In this document: positions 1 to 9,152 of the stretch, piece by piece
How the letters are laid out: each line of letters opens with the position of its first letter
Position numbering within the stretch: position 1 is the stretch's first letter
Source of the DNA: Nitrospira defluvii
GTDB taxonomy: Bacteria > Nitrospirota > Nitrospiria > Nitrospirales > Nitrospiraceae
Direction of reading: 5' to 3'
Length of the DNA stretch: 64,000 nucleotides
NCBI GenBank assembly: GCA_011525625.1
Contig: WYAX01000012.1
Coordinates: 434,001-498,000 of the forward strand
Notes under the pieces: generated by a model
Database searches by the model: none
Told to the model about the DNA's origin: nothing
Seen by the model: the letters and a program-made list of their open reading frames with translations, nothing else
Translations under genes and position numbers: made by a program

Positions 1-400
1 TTGTTCCCCCTGGAAGTGAAGTGATTCGAGGATGCGGCGGTTAGAGTTAGGCGGCACGACGACCGAACGTGGAAGCTTCTGCACGTGCACTGATACGGCA
101 ACTCCGCAAAAAAACTAAGGCAATAGTAGCTGACCGGAGGATTTTTGTCCACCGTTCTATCGGAATTGGTGCGGCGTTGGTCGGCAGGTGCGGCTTGCTT
201 GACAGCTCTTCGAGGCGACTTGTAAGATGGCTTACTTTTCGCGTATTTGGAACATTTTCATCGTAGACGCTCTGCTCCGGCAGTTCCAACCTCGTGGTAC
301 CGGCCTCCATTGGCCGCGGAATCCCACACGCTGCTCATCATTGAGTATGATGGTGGGGGCTGTATGACGGCCAGATCGAAGCGACGAGGCGTGTAGATTC
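1..400. other. Intergenic leader upstream of resB; no gene supported
   Basis: I see no convincing gene here. Short open frames on both strands lack a ribosome binding site and any recognisable family. The first 24 bases could be the last codons of an upstream gene (frame 1 ends in TGA at 22-24), but too little is visible to say. A candidate promoter lies at 199-228. The rest looks like a 5' leader for the cytochrome c maturation operon. Confidence 0.5.
199..228 (+). promoter_or_regulatory. Candidate sigma70 promoter for the resB operon
   Basis: TTGACA at 199-204 is followed by an 18-base spacer and TAAGAT at 223-228. Transcription would begin near 235 and leave a leader of about 165 bases before resB at 401. 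The -35 match is perfect; the -10 is only fair. Confidence 0.4.
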
Positions 401-1837
401 ATGAACGATAAATCCGACGCAGCATCCGATGTGAGTGCACCCCGGCCGTCTACCTCCGGACTGGGATGGGAAGAGTTTTCGCGCGAAGTCGTGGACTTTT
501 TCGCCTCGATCAAGCTGGCGATGTTCCTGTTCATTGTCCTTGCCATGACTGCCACGATCGGCACCGTGATTCAGCAGGGCGAACGTCCGGAAACCTATGT
601 GCAGGAGTATGGGGAAGAGGCCTATCGCTGGTTTCTCCGCCTGGGGTTTACGGATGTGTATCACACCTGGTGGTTTACCGGTCTACTTGGTTTGCTGTGC
701 GTCAATTCGCTCACCTGCTTCTATAAACGGTTTCCCAGCGTTTGGCGCTCCATGCGTCACGATAAAGTCAGTGTTTCGCTGTCGTTTATCCAGGGGATGA
801 AGCAGCAGACCACCCTCGCACTCAGTCAACCCAAAGAAACCGTCGCCGAGGGCCTCGTGAGGCTTTTTGCTGAAAAGGGCTACCGAGTCCTGGCGAAAAG
901 TGATCCTGGGGAAGTCACCGTCTATGCGACCAAAGGCATCATGGGTCGGATCGGGGCGCATGTCGCTCATTTGAGTGCTACTGTGATCGTGTTGGGGGGG
1001 CTTCTTGGTAGTTATTATGGGTTCCAGGAGTTCGGGGTCTGTCTCGAGGGGCAGACCTATCACATCCCGCGGGGCAACTTTGATCTCCGTGTCGATAAGT
1101 TCTGGATCGACTACCATGAAAACGGTTCGGTGAAGTCCTACAACAGCACCTTGACGGTCATCGATCAGGGAACACCGACCATGACGAAGACCATCACCGT
1201 CAATGATCCGTTGGTCTACAAAGGCATCTGGTTCTACCAGTCCAGCTATGGGGATGCGTGGGATCAGATCGAGGCGGCTCGAATCAATATCAAAGACAAG
1301 GCGAATGATAAAATCCTGGCGACGGTGGACTTGGAGTGGAACAAGGAGAAGGCCGTCGACGGACTTCCCTTAAAGATGAAAATGACCGATTTTGTGGCAG
1401 ATTTCGCGTTTAACTCAACCGAAAAAAAGGTCTTCTCGAAGACCGCCGAACATGCCAATCCGGCGATTCGGCTGGCGGTAGATGAGCGCAGCTCCGTACA
1501 ATCCACGCCCTGGGTGTTCTATCATTATCCGGATCTGTTCGAGATCAAGGACTCCGCGTATCAGTTCGAATTTATCGGGTATCAGCCCAAGAAATTCACC
1601 GGCTTGCAGATTGCCAGAAATCCCGGCATCAACATGGTATGGATCGGGTGTACGATGTTGGTGGTGGGTATGACGTTGTCGTCGCTGATCTATCACCGGC
1701 GACTGTGGGCGAAAATTATTCCCGGCGAGTCGGGGGTGACGTTGCACCTCGGGGGTACTACGCATAAGAGCCAAATCGATTTTCAAAAAGAGTTCAAGAA
1801 ACTGACGGAAAAGATTCAAGCAAAGACCTCATCCTGA
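401..1837 (+). CDS. resB: Cytochrome c biogenesis protein ResB (Ccs1)
   Basis: The 478-residue product looks like ResB/Ccs1, which works with CcsA to move haem across the membrane and attach it to apocytochromes c in system II maturation. Hydrophobic segments lie near residues 35-57, 85-105 and 190-210, with a last one near 405-425. The region between the third and fourth segments (about 210-400) is a large extracytoplasmic domain, as expected for ResB. It is followed by ccsA, two thioredoxin-like genes and ccdA on the same strand, the classic system II set. Length and architecture fit the family. A nitrite oxidiser needs many c-type cytochromes, which fits this operon. Confidence 0.9.
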   Translation: MNDKSDAASDVSAPRPSTSGLGWEEFSREVVDFFASIKLAMFLFIVLAMTATIGTVIQQGERPETYVQEYGEEAYRWFLRLGFTDVYHTWWFTGLLGLLCVNSLTCFYKRFPSVWRSMRHDKVSVSLSFIQGMKQQTTLALSQPKETVAEGLVRLFAEKGYRVLAKSDPGEVTVYATKGIMGRIGAHVAHLSATVIVLGGLLGSYYGFQEFGVCLEGQTYHIPRGNFDLRVDKFWIDYHENGSVKSYNSTLTVIDQGTPTMTKTITVNDPLVYKGIWFYQSSYGDAWDQIEAARINIKDKANDKILATVDLEWNKEKAVDGLPLKMKMTDFVADFAFNSTEKKVFSKTAEHANPAIRLAVDERSSVQSTPWVFYHYPDLFEIKDSAYQFEFIGYQPKKFTGLQIARNPGINMVWIGCTMLVVGMTLSSLIYHRRLWAKIIPGESGVTLHLGGTTHKSQIDFQKEFKKLTEKIQAKTSS

Positions 1838-1914
1838 AGACTGATGTCGTGCCGCCCAAAGGAAACGTCTTTGGCGTCGGGTTGCACGCGACGATATGAG
1901 AGACGGAGGCCCGT

Positions 1915-2829
1915 ATGATGCGATCGTTGTTTCTCTTTGATATGACATTTTGGCTCTACTTGGCCGCACTGGGTTTGTATGTGGCCTATCTCTTCGCAAA
2001 ACGTCCCGCCATGCAGATGGCTCCGGCAGGACACCCGATCGACAACCTTGAAGATCGGGACGGTGCCTGGGCCACCCAATTGGGACAAGTCGCCACGTTG
2101 GTCACCGTGTTCGGATGGGTACTGAATACCCTCGCATTGACCACTCGCGCGTTCGAGCGAATGGAACATTCGGGGACCTTTGCGCCGTGGTCGAACCAGT
2201 TTGAAGCCATGGCCTACGTATCCTGGGCCATTATTTTGGGTTATGTTCTCTTGGAGTTCCGATACCGGATCAAGGCGGTCGGCGCGTTTGTGGTGGGGAT
2301 CGGGTTCATTGCCATGGGGGCGGCTTCGCTGTTGCCCTATCGGTATCAGACCGCCGAGCCGCTTGTGCCGGCACTGAATAGCTATTGGATCTACATCCAT
2401 GTCTCCGTCACCTTGACCAGCTACGCGGCCTTTGCCATGGCCGGTGGCTTGGGTCTGATGTATCTGTTCAAGGAGCGAGCGGTGAATCGAGGGATCGAGT
2501 CCCGATTCTACGCGGCCTTCCCAGATCTCGAAACCATCGATGAGCTTGGATATAAGGCGATCATGCTTGGATTCCCGCTGCTGGCGTTCGGGATCATTCT
2601 GGGCGCGATGTGGGCGAACTATGCCTGGGGTGGATATTGGAGTTGGGATCCGAAGGAAACCTGGTCACTGATCGTGTGGCTCATCTATGGGGCCTACATT
2701 CATGCTCGCATGACGCGGGGCTGGGAAGGGCATAAGGCTGCCATCTATGCGATCTTCGGATTCCTGATGGTGATTTTCTGTTTCTGGGGAGTCAACTTTT
2801 TGCTCTCCGGCCTACATGCGTACGCCTAA
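1915..2829 (+). CDS. ccsA: Cytochrome c biogenesis protein CcsA/CcsB (haem handling)
   Basis: This 304-residue integral membrane protein carries the tryptophan-rich haem-handling motif WGGYWSWDPKETW at about residues 239-251, diagnostic of the CcsA/CcmC/CcmF superfamily. Conserved histidines occur near residue 161 (IHVSVTLTSY) and in the C-terminal part, where they would ligate haem. Several hydrophobic helices span the length. It partners with ResB to form the system II cytochrome c synthetase. It lies 77 bases after resB and 3 bases before the next gene, so the group is probably co-transcribed. Confidence 0.94.
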   Translation: MMRSLFLFDMTFWLYLAALGLYVAYLFAKRPAMQMAPAGHPIDNLEDRDGAWATQLGQVATLVTVFGWVLNTLALTTRAFERMEHSGTFAPWSNQFEAMAYVSWAIILGYVLLEFRYRIKAVGAFVVGIGFIAMGAASLLPYRYQTAEPLVPALNSYWIYIHVSVTLTSYAAFAMAGGLGLMYLFKERAVNRGIESRFYAAFPDLETIDELGYKAIMLGFPLLAFGIILGAMWANYAWGGYWSWDPKETWSLIVWLIYGAYIHARMTRGWEGHKAAIYAIFGFLMVIFCFWGVNFLLSGLHAYA

Positions 2830-2832
2830 ACC

Positions 2833-3459
2833 ATGACGGATCAGATTAATCAGGCATCTGCCGGCACTGCGGCGCGACGGGGGCCTCCTCGAACGGTTGT
2901 CGTGCTGGCTGCCGCCGCCATTCTCGGAGTGATGTTTCTGGTCGTGTGGCTGCAGAGTTCAAAGTACGAACCCCTCGTCGTCGGCAAGCAGGCGCCGGAC
3001 TTTCAGCTCCCCGACTTGAACGATAAGCCATTGCGCTTGTCGGACTACCGGGGAAAGGTCGTCTTCTTGAATTTCTGGGCGACGTGGTGCAAACCCTGCC
3101 GTGAAGAAATGCCCTCCATGGAAGTGTTGTACAAGAACTTTGAGAAGGACGGATTGGTGATTCTCGCCGTCAGTATTGATCGGGTCACCACCAAAAAGGA
3201 GATCCCACCCTTCGTCAAAGGGCTGAATCTCACCTTCCCTGTGCTGGTCGATTCCTGGGGACAGACGGATAAGCGTTACAAGTTGATGGGGGTTCCCGAG
3301 ACCTACATTATCGATCAACAGGGCGTGTTGCGAGAAAAGGTCATTGGGCCTCGAGATTGGACGCGTCTGGACAATCTCAAGGTGCTCACGCAACTGTTAA
3401 AGCCTGCTGAAAAGGCGGCCAGCTTGGGCGCCCCCCCCCAGGAGACGCCGGCTTTGTGA
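2833..3459 (+). CDS. resA: TlpA/ResA-family thiol-disulfide oxidoreductase (first copy)
   Basis: This 208-residue protein has an N-terminal membrane anchor (about residues 22-40) followed by a thioredoxin fold of the AhpC/TSA-TlpA type. The redox motif WCKPC has its cysteines at residues 86 and 89. ResA-type proteins keep apocytochrome CXXCH cysteines reduced for haem attachment, using electrons from CcdA. It starts 3 bases after ccsA and its stop overlaps the start of a second TlpA-like gene, so the operon is tight. Which of the two paralogues is the true ResA cannot be told from sequence alone. Confidence 0.88.
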   Translation: MTDQINQASAGTAARRGPPRTVVVLAAAAILGVMFLVVWLQSSKYEPLVVGKQAPDFQLPDLNDKPLRLSDYRGKVVFLNFWATWCKPCREEMPSMEVLYKNFEKDGLVILAVSIDRVTTKKEIPPFVKGLNLTFPVLVDSWGQTDKRYKLMGVPETYIIDQQGVLREKVIGPRDWTRLDNLKVLTQLLKPAEKAASLGAPPQETPAL

Positions 3460-4037
3460 GTGTAACGATGAATCGTTGGGCTATATACTCCATGATCGGT
3501 GTGGGTGCGATGATTGGTGGAGCCATTCTTGCCGATGCCCGGGGAGCATTGTCCCTCGCGGATAGATCACCGGCTCCAGTGGCCAATCGCGCCCCTCAGG
3601 TCGATGACGAGGCGCCGAATTTTCTGCTCAAGGATTCCCAGGGATTCAACGTCACCCTCGATCAGTTTCGTGGCAAAGTCGTGCTTCTGAACTTCTGGGC
3701 GACCTGGTGCGGCCCGTGTAAAATCGAGATGCCGGCGATGGAGCGATTGTACCGGTCGTTCAGCCGCAAGGAATTCGAAATCCTCGCCGTTTCCACTGAT
3801 GCCCAGGGAACCGTGGTCACTCGTCCGTTTCAAGAAGAGGTCGGGTTTACCTTTCCCGTGCTACACGATGCCGACTTTAGAGTCGGCCTCCAATACGGGG
3901 CTCGCCAGCTGCCGATGACCTTCCTGATTGATCGTAAGGGCATCATCCGCAACCGCATTCCCGGCGCCCGCGATTGGAGTGCGCCGGCAGGAAAGCGCTT
4001 AGTCGAAGCCCTGTTACAGGAGCCGTCCCATGGGTGA
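3456..4037 (+). CDS. TlpA/ResA-family thiol-disulfide oxidoreductase (second copy)
   Basis: This is a 193-residue paralogue of the preceding protein, with an N-terminal hydrophobic segment (signal anchor or signal peptide) and a thioredoxin domain whose motif WCGPC has cysteines at residues 85 and 88. The GTG start at 3456 overlaps the stop of the upstream gene; an in-frame ATG at 3468 is an alternative. It overlaps ccdA by 8 bases at its 3' end. CPYC/CGPC-like differences between the two copies may reflect different redox potentials or partners, for example apocytochrome reduction versus another periplasmic thiol protein. That split of labour is inference. Confidence 0.86.
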   Translation: MSVTMNRWAIYSMIGVGAMIGGAILADARGALSLADRSPAPVANRAPQVDDEAPNFLLKDSQGFNVTLDQFRGKVVLLNFWATWCGPCKIEMPAMERLYRSFSRKEFEILAVSTDAQGTVVTRPFQEEVGFTFPVLHDADFRVGLQYGARQLPMTFLIDRKGIIRNRIPGARDWSAPAGKRLVEALLQEPSHG

Positions 4038-4776
4038 CTCGATACAGTCGATCTCATTGGTGGCCGCGTTCTCTGCCGGGTTGTTGTCGTTCGTGTCCCC
4101 CTGTGTGTTACCTCTCGTGCCCTCCTACATTTCCTATATTACCGGGCTTTCGATTGAGCAATTGACCGACGTCTCCGAACGAAGCCGATTCCGCAAGGCG
4201 ATCGTCCTCAATTCTCTCCTGTTTATTGCGGGATTCTCGTCCGTGTTTGTCGCATTCGGAGCCTCGGCAAGCCTGTTGGGTCAGGTCTTGATCACCTACC
4301 AGGAGCATCTGCGACGATTCGGGGGAATCGTGGTCATCGTGTTCGGTCTCTATTTGCTGGGCGTGCTGAATCTCAATTTTCTGAAGATGGAGCATCGATA
4401 CCAGTTCCGAAACCGGCCGGCCGGATTTCTGGGCTCGTTCCTGATAGGCGTCGCCTTTGCGGCGGGATGGACGCCCTGTGTGGGACCTGTCTTGGGAACC
4501 ATTCTCCTCTATGCCAGCACGACGGAATCCATGTTCAGCGGCATCATCTTGCTCACCTGTTATTCCTTAGGGTTGGCCCTGCCTTTGTTCCTCACCGCGC
4601 TGGGCGTCGATCGATTCCTCAGTTACTTCAAGGAAGTGCGAGCCTATCTCTGGGGCGTCTCTACTGTCAGCGGAGTGCTGCTCATCGTCGTGGGTGTGAT
4701 GATTTATGCCAATTCGCTGACTATGATCACGAGCTTTCTCGAGCGATACGGGATCGGCTGGTACCTCGGGCAATAA
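4030..4776 (+). CDS. ccdA: Cytochrome c biogenesis protein CcdA (thiol electron transporter)
   Basis: CcdA is a six-helix membrane protein that carries electrons from cytoplasmic thioredoxin to periplasmic TlpA/ResA proteins. The 248-residue product is almost entirely hydrophobic and holds the two expected cysteine motifs: SFVSPCVLPLVPSY near residues 18-31 and GWTPCVGPVLG near residues 147-157. Overlap with the upstream thioredoxin gene implies translational coupling. It closes the system II cytochrome c maturation operon. Confidence 0.93.
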   Translation: MGDSIQSISLVAAFSAGLLSFVSPCVLPLVPSYISYITGLSIEQLTDVSERSRFRKAIVLNSLLFIAGFSSVFVAFGASASLLGQVLITYQEHLRRFGGIVVIVFGLYLLGVLNLNFLKMEHRYQFRNRPAGFLGSFLIGVAFAAGWTPCVGPVLGTILLYASTTESMFSGIILLTCYSLGLALPLFLTALGVDRFLSYFKEVRAYLWGVSTVSGVLLIVVGVMIYANSLTMITSFLERYGIGWYLGQ

Positions 4777-4891
4777 CGCGGAACGCTGGCTCTTCCCGTC
4801 GGTCTCTCTTCGAACATTCCCGTCGCATCACAGGCTCCCCTTGGGTCCGGTAAGGCTGGGCGGGGGACGTTCCACAATCGGAATACAGCAG

Positions 4892-6100
4892 ATGACTGGT
4901 CGCCAAGGACGCACAACCTATGATGTGATCATCGTCGGCATGGGGCCGGCGGGCGCGACTGCCGCAGCGACTCTCAGCCGGGGTGGCCTGACGGTGCTCG
5001 GTTTAGACAAGGCCACCCATCCGCGCTACAAGGTCTGCGGCGGCGGCCTGTCGGCGCGTATCGAGCAGCTACTGGAGCCTGGGTTTCGGTCTGTCGTGGA
5101 ACAGACTATCAAGGGCGTGCAGTTTGTTCATCGAGGAGGAGATCCGCTGGTCATCGAGTCGTCCGAGCCCATCGCATACATGGTCATGCGAGATCGTTTC
5201 GATCATTATCTGGTTCAACAGGCGATTCGCGCAGGGGCTGATATCCGGACCGGTGCCGGTGTCGAGGGGATCACACAGACCTCCAATGGCGTAGAGGTCG
5301 TCACGGGGCAAGGACGATTTCGCGCGCAACTCGTGATCGGTGCGGATGGGGCGAATAGTCTCGTTGCACGACAACTGTTTCCGAATCGCTCTCAGTATCG
5401 GGCCCCTGCGCTTGAAAGTGAGGTGCGGATCGGTCAAGGGCGACATTTCCCGAGCTCCTCCACAATCCTCGTGGATGTGGGGGCGGCCCGGCAAGGCTAC
5501 GGATGGATTTTCCCCAAACGAGAGTGTCTCTCGGTGGGAGTGGGGGAATTTCGTCGGAAAGCGACGAATCTGCGAGCGACCTTCGAACGTTTCGTGAAAG
5601 AGGAGCGAGGCCTGAGTGGGTGGGAAGTTCCGCGCCCGGTTGGGCATCCAATCCCTGCCTATTCAGAGCCGGCGGGGAGCCAAAGATCGGAAGGGCGCTC
5701 CATCTTTGTCAACGGGCGCGCGGCGCTGATCGGGGATGCAGGGCATTTGGTCGACCCCTTGTTCGGGGAGGGAATCTACTACGCGGTCCGGTCCGGACAG
5801 ATGGTAGCGCGGGCGATTCTTGCGGATACGCAGGTGTGCGCAGAATCGCTGCTCGCCTATGAGGCCGCGCTTGAGCGTGAGATTCTCCCCGACTTTCGAG
5901 TCACGGGCCGCATTGCGAGTGTCGTCTATGCCTTCCCCCGCCTGGCCTTTACGCTGCTCCGTCGGTATCAGGAGGTGGTACAAGCCTATTTCAGGGTGTT
6001 GCAGGGGCACACGACGGCCGCGCAGTTTCTGCCCGACGCGAAACAGCGTCTGAAGGCATCCGTCAATGACCTTCTCCTCCAGGCCTTGCAGATGCGATAG
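4892..6100 (+). CDS. Geranylgeranyl reductase-family flavoprotein
   Basis: The protein begins with an FAD-binding Rossmann motif (GMGPAGATAAATLSRGG) and has the second FAD motif with GDAGHLVDPLFGEGI near the middle to C-terminal part, typical of the geranylgeranyl reductase/FixC-like group of the PHBH superfamily. Members reduce isoprenoid chains or act as electron-transfer dehydrogenases. I chose the ATG at 4892 because the FAD motif follows within about ten residues; an in-frame TTG at 4841 would add 17 unlikely residues. The product is about 402 residues. MEP-pathway and hopanoid genes elsewhere in the window make a prenyl-lipid role plausible, but the substrate is unknown. Confidence 0.82.
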   Translation: MTGRQGRTTYDVIIVGMGPAGATAAATLSRGGLTVLGLDKATHPRYKVCGGGLSARIEQLLEPGFRSVVEQTIKGVQFVHRGGDPLVIESSEPIAYMVMRDRFDHYLVQQAIRAGADIRTGAGVEGITQTSNGVEVVTGQGRFRAQLVIGADGANSLVARQLFPNRSQYRAPALESEVRIGQGRHFPSSSTILVDVGAARQGYGWIFPKRECLSVGVGEFRRKATNLRATFERFVKEERGLSGWEVPRPVGHPIPAYSEPAGSQRSEGRSIFVNGRAALIGDAGHLVDPLFGEGIYYAVRSGQMVARAILADTQVCAESLLAYEAALEREILPDFRVTGRIASVVYAFPRLAFTLLRRYQEVVQAYFRVLQGHTTAAQFLPDAKQRLKASVNDLLLQALQMR

Positions 6101-6128
6101 GTTAGGGTTCTCGCAGACCCGCCTCGCC

Positions 6129-7049
6129 TCAACACCATGCGCCGAGCCGGCACGCGACAAACGGCTGCCGAAGGGAGGCACTCGGTGAAGTCTTGAGGTC
6201 GGGGATGTTTGGGGATGTGGGCGTGGACAGACTCGCCGCTGTCGAGGAATCGGCTATCAGGGAGTTGGTCGGCCGGCTCTGCGTGAGCTGGGACTCATCG
6301 TTCGCTGCGACTATTGGGGCCGGCGGAGAGACCTGTTTCTCCAATTTAGCCAGCAGTCGCCGGCCGCTCTCGGCTACGTCACTATTGGGATATTTTTCGG
6401 CTAGAAGCTGGAGTTTTTCCGTGGCCCAGTCGTTTGCGCCGAGTTCCTGATAGGTCATCGCGAGGTAATAGAGAGCTTCCGGAGCCACCTTCTTGTCCGG
6501 ATAGTCCTTCATAATCATGTCAAAGCGATGCGCCGCCGCGAGATAGGACGAGCGGCGATAATAGAATTGGCCGACGAACAGGTGTGTCTGCGCAAGCCAA
6601 TCATGGCAGTCCGCCAGGCGCTGGAGGGCTTGGGCCTCGTATTTGCTGCCGGGGAATTCTTTGCGTAATTTCTCAAAGGCCGCGATGGCCTTTTGGATCG
6701 GATCCGGATCCCGGTCGATCGATTTACCCATCCGGAGGTGGCTCTCAGCTAAACGGAATTGCGCATAGGCGGCCAGCGGGTGGGCGCGATGGAGTTCGAG
6801 AAAATGCTGGTATTCGACGATGGCCTCGGCGAACTCCTCTTTGTCAAAAAAGGCTTCGCCGCGTTTCATGATGACATTGGGGTCGTAGTTCTTCTCGATC
6901 GTGTCGCCGAGGAAGATCTGTTCGTCCGTGCCGCTGACGGCTTTGGCGTCGGCCGTTGGTTTCGGTTTGCTGGCACATCCCCCTGCCGTGCAGAGCAATC
7001 CCACGATCACGGCCATATGTACAGACCATCCCCTTGAATGCCAGAGCAT
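6129..7049 (-). CDS. bamD: Outer-membrane assembly lipoprotein BamD
   Basis: This 306-residue protein has a short signal sequence ending in a Cys that could be lipidated (TAGGC near residues 17-21). It is followed by tetratricopeptide-like repeats with the BamD/YfiO pattern (tandem helices around AEAIVEYQHFLELH and AALAYYRLA-like blocks, residues about 60-230). BamD is the essential lipoprotein partner of BamA in beta-barrel assembly. The start at 7049 is preferred because AAGGAG lies 8 bases upstream; an upstream ATG at 7076 lacks this. The low-complexity C-terminal tail after about residue 235 is rich in Ser, Thr and Pro. It is divergent from fabH and convergent with the flavoprotein gene. 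Confidence 0.85.
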   Translation of the reverse strand: MLWHSRGWSVHMAVIVGLLCTAGGCASKPKPTADAKAVSGTDEQIFLGDTIEKNYDPNVIMKRGEAFFDKEEFAEAIVEYQHFLELHRAHPLAAYAQFRLAESHLRMGKSIDRDPDPIQKAIAAFEKLRKEFPGSKYEAQALQRLADCHDWLAQTHLFVGQFYYRRSSYLAAAHRFDMIMKDYPDKKVAPEALYYLAMTYQELGANDWATEKLQLLAEKYPNSDVAESGRRLLAKLEKQVSPPAPIVAANDESQLTQSRPTNSLIADSSTAASLSTPTSPNIPDLKTSPSASLRQPFVACRLGAWC

Positions 7050-7153
7050 CCAGCGACTCCTTACGGCTGAGGACATAAATGGAAGACGGAGCGTAACTCC
7101 ACAATTTTTCTAGCAGATCATAGGATGAAAAGCAACGAATTCTCTCTGTGGAG

Positions 7154-7182
7154 TTGACCCTCCCCGAGCCGGGTCCTATAAT
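7154..7182 (+). promoter_or_regulatory. Strong sigma70 promoter for fabH
   Basis: TTGACC (7154-7159), a 17-base spacer and a perfect TATAAT (7177-7182) form a near-consensus promoter in the bamD-fabH divergent region. Transcription should start near 7189, which supports the GTG start of fabH at 7254 and leaves the ATG at 7200 only about ten bases into the transcript with no ribosome binding site. Confidence 0.78.
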
Positions 7183-7253
7183 CGCGCCGCGCCTCCAGGA
7201 TGGGGCGGACGGGTGTGCGCGACGATCCCCTAGAATACTCCGGTAGGAACCTC

Positions 7254-8246
7254 GTGAAGCGCAGTCGTATTGTCGGAACCGGTTCATTCGTGCCCCCTCG
7301 GGTTGTCGGCAACGAGGAGGTCGGGGGACCGCTCGGGTTGAATGCTGAAGAGATTGTGGCCCTGACCGGGATCCGGACCAGGCATTGGGCGGAGCCGGGA
7401 CAGGCCTCCTCGGATTTGGCGATCGCCGCGGGGCAACGTGCCTGTGAAGCGGCCGGTCTGCCGCCCAAGTCGCTGGACGCCATTCTCGTGTCAACCACCT
7501 CCCCGGACAGCGCCTTTCCCTCCACGGCCTGTCATGTGCAGCGTGCCCTGGGGGCCGGTCCACTGATGGCGGTAGACCTGTCGGCTTCCTGCTCGGGTTT
7601 TCTCTATGGACTGTCGATGGCCGATGTGCTGATTCGGAGCGGCCAGATTCGCTCCTGCCTGGTGGTCGCCGCCGAGGTGAAGTCGAGGTCGCTCGACGTG
7701 ATGGATCGGGAAACGGCGATGTTGTTCGGCGACGGCGCCGGGGCGGTGGTGGTCGTGGGAGAGGAGTCGACCGCATCCAACGAAGCCGGAATCTTAGGCC
7801 TACGGCTCTATGCCGAAGGGGCTGGGCATGGATTGATTACCGTTCCGGCAGGAGGTTCGCGGCGGCCAGGAGGAGTCGAGTCCGTCCGTGCGAAGGAGCA
7901 CGTTCTGCGGATGCGGGGCAGTGCCGTCTTTCGCGCGGCGGTGCGCCACCTGGAACGAGCGGTAGTGGAGCTCTTCACGGAATTCGGACTCACGGCAAGG
8001 GATGTCAACCGCGTGATCGCCCATCAGGCAAACGCCCGAATTCTTGAGCAACTTCGCCGTCGTCTCGGGTTCTCGCCGGACGCGATGTATTCGGTGATCG
8101 AGCAGGTCGGCAATACCTCCTCGGCCTCCCTCCCGATCGCGCTGGATCAAGCGGTGCGGATGCAGAGAGTCGCGGCAGGAGACCTGGTGTTGCTCGGCGC
8201 GTTCGGCGGGGGCCTAACCTGGGCCACAGGACTGGTCCGGTGGTGA
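7254..8246 (+). CDS. fabH: 3-oxoacyl-ACP synthase III (FabH)
   Basis: FabH condenses an acyl-CoA with malonyl-ACP to start type II fatty acid synthesis. The 330-residue product has the catalytic Cys at residue 113 (in LSASCSGFLYGL), the His of HQAN and the Asn of GNTSSAS, which complete the Cys-His-Asn triad. The GTG start at 7254 is chosen because GGTAGGA precedes it and because the IVGTGSFVPPR beginning matches the family N-terminus. An ATG at 7200 would add 18 residues. The gene stands alone between bamD and the phosphate transport pair. A related thiolase-fold enzyme with a different acyl primer cannot be excluded. Confidence 0.92.
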   Translation: MKRSRIVGTGSFVPPRVVGNEEVGGPLGLNAEEIVALTGIRTRHWAEPGQASSDLAIAAGQRACEAAGLPPKSLDAILVSTTSPDSAFPSTACHVQRALGAGPLMAVDLSASCSGFLYGLSMADVLIRSGQIRSCLVVAAEVKSRSLDVMDRETAMLFGDGAGAVVVVGEESTASNEAGILGLRLYAEGAGHGLITVPAGGSRRPGGVESVRAKEHVLRMRGSAVFRAAVRHLERAVVELFTEFGLTARDVNRVIAHQANARILEQLRRRLGFSPDAMYSVIEQVGNTSSASLPIALDQAVRMQRVAAGDLVLLGAFGGGLTWATGLVRW

Positions 8247-8470
8247 CCCCCGGTGCCCCCAGGCTGATGGGATAAACGGGAGCACGCGCGGCAAGGTGTC
8301 TGTCGAGTTACGCGAGGCCGACCCGTGCTGTGTGGGGCTGGACCAAGAAAGCCATCCGGTGCGCTCACAGTCGGCGTACGGTGCGCGTCGCATGAAGATG
8401 GCGAGAGTCTTGTCGGTGCCGAGGGCGCAAGGTCGTACGCCTTGTTCAACGGCCCACTGGAAAGGACCTT

Positions 8471-9088
8471 ATGTTTGGGCTCATACCTCGGGAAGAAGCG
8501 TTTTTCGATCTGTTCAAGAATGCCGCCCATAACATGATCGAAGGCAGTCGCCTGCTGAAGGACATGACGGAAGATTTTCGGAATCCGGTTGAGAAGGCGA
8601 AGCGTATCAAAGACGTTGAACATGTCGGCGACGGCATCACGCACGAAATAGCGAGGAAACTCAACCAAACCTTCATTACACCGATCGACCGCGAAGATAT
8701 TCATGATTTAGCCAGCGCGTTGGACGATATCCTGGACGTGGTCGAGGCGATCGCCGATCGATTCGTGTTGTACAAGGTGGTCGTACCCACGGAGGCGGCG
8801 ATCCGGTTGGCGAACGTGCTGTATCAGGCGGCGGTCGAAGTCGGTGCCACAGTCGATTTACTCGGTAAGTCGCATCAAGCGGTCACGGAATGCAGCGTCC
8901 GGGTCAATAGCCTGGAGAATGAAGCCGACCGGATCTCGCGCGACGCCATCTCGGCGTTATTCGAGAAGGAAACGGATCCGATCGCCGTCATCAAATGGAA
9001 AGAGATCTACGAGAACTTTGAAGCGGGGACCGATCGCTGTGAAGATGTCGCCAACATCCTGGAGCGCATCGCATTGAAACATACGTGA
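8471..9088 (+). CDS. PhoU-like DUF47 protein, partner of Pit phosphate transporter
   Basis: This 205-residue, helix-rich protein has the features of the DUF47/PhoU-like family: an early FFDLFKNAAHNMIEG segment, HVGDGITHEIARKLNQTFITPIDREDI near residues 60-84, and a second PhoU-like helical half. Family members are encoded next to low-affinity Pit transporters and are thought to regulate them. Here pit follows 64 bases downstream on the same strand, which supports the call. Acidic residues on the helices could bind metal. A PhoR/PhoB-type pair lies immediately beyond pit. Confidence 0.9.
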   Translation: MFGLIPREEAFFDLFKNAAHNMIEGSRLLKDMTEDFRNPVEKAKRIKDVEHVGDGITHEIARKLNQTFITPIDREDIHDLASALDDILDVVEAIADRFVLYKVVVPTEAAIRLANVLYQAAVEVGATVDLLGKSHQAVTECSVRVNSLENEADRISRDAISALFEKETDPIAVIKWKEIYENFEAGTDRCEDVANILERIALKHT

Positions 9089-9152
9089 GCTCCTCCCGAA
9101 TCTTCTTCGGTACTCACCCCCATCACTATTGCGCGGGTAGAAAGCGGCTGTC

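Noticed and set aside
47-310. Minus-strand open frame of 87 codons before resB
   Set aside because: No ribosome binding site, no family resemblance, and it overlaps a candidate promoter.
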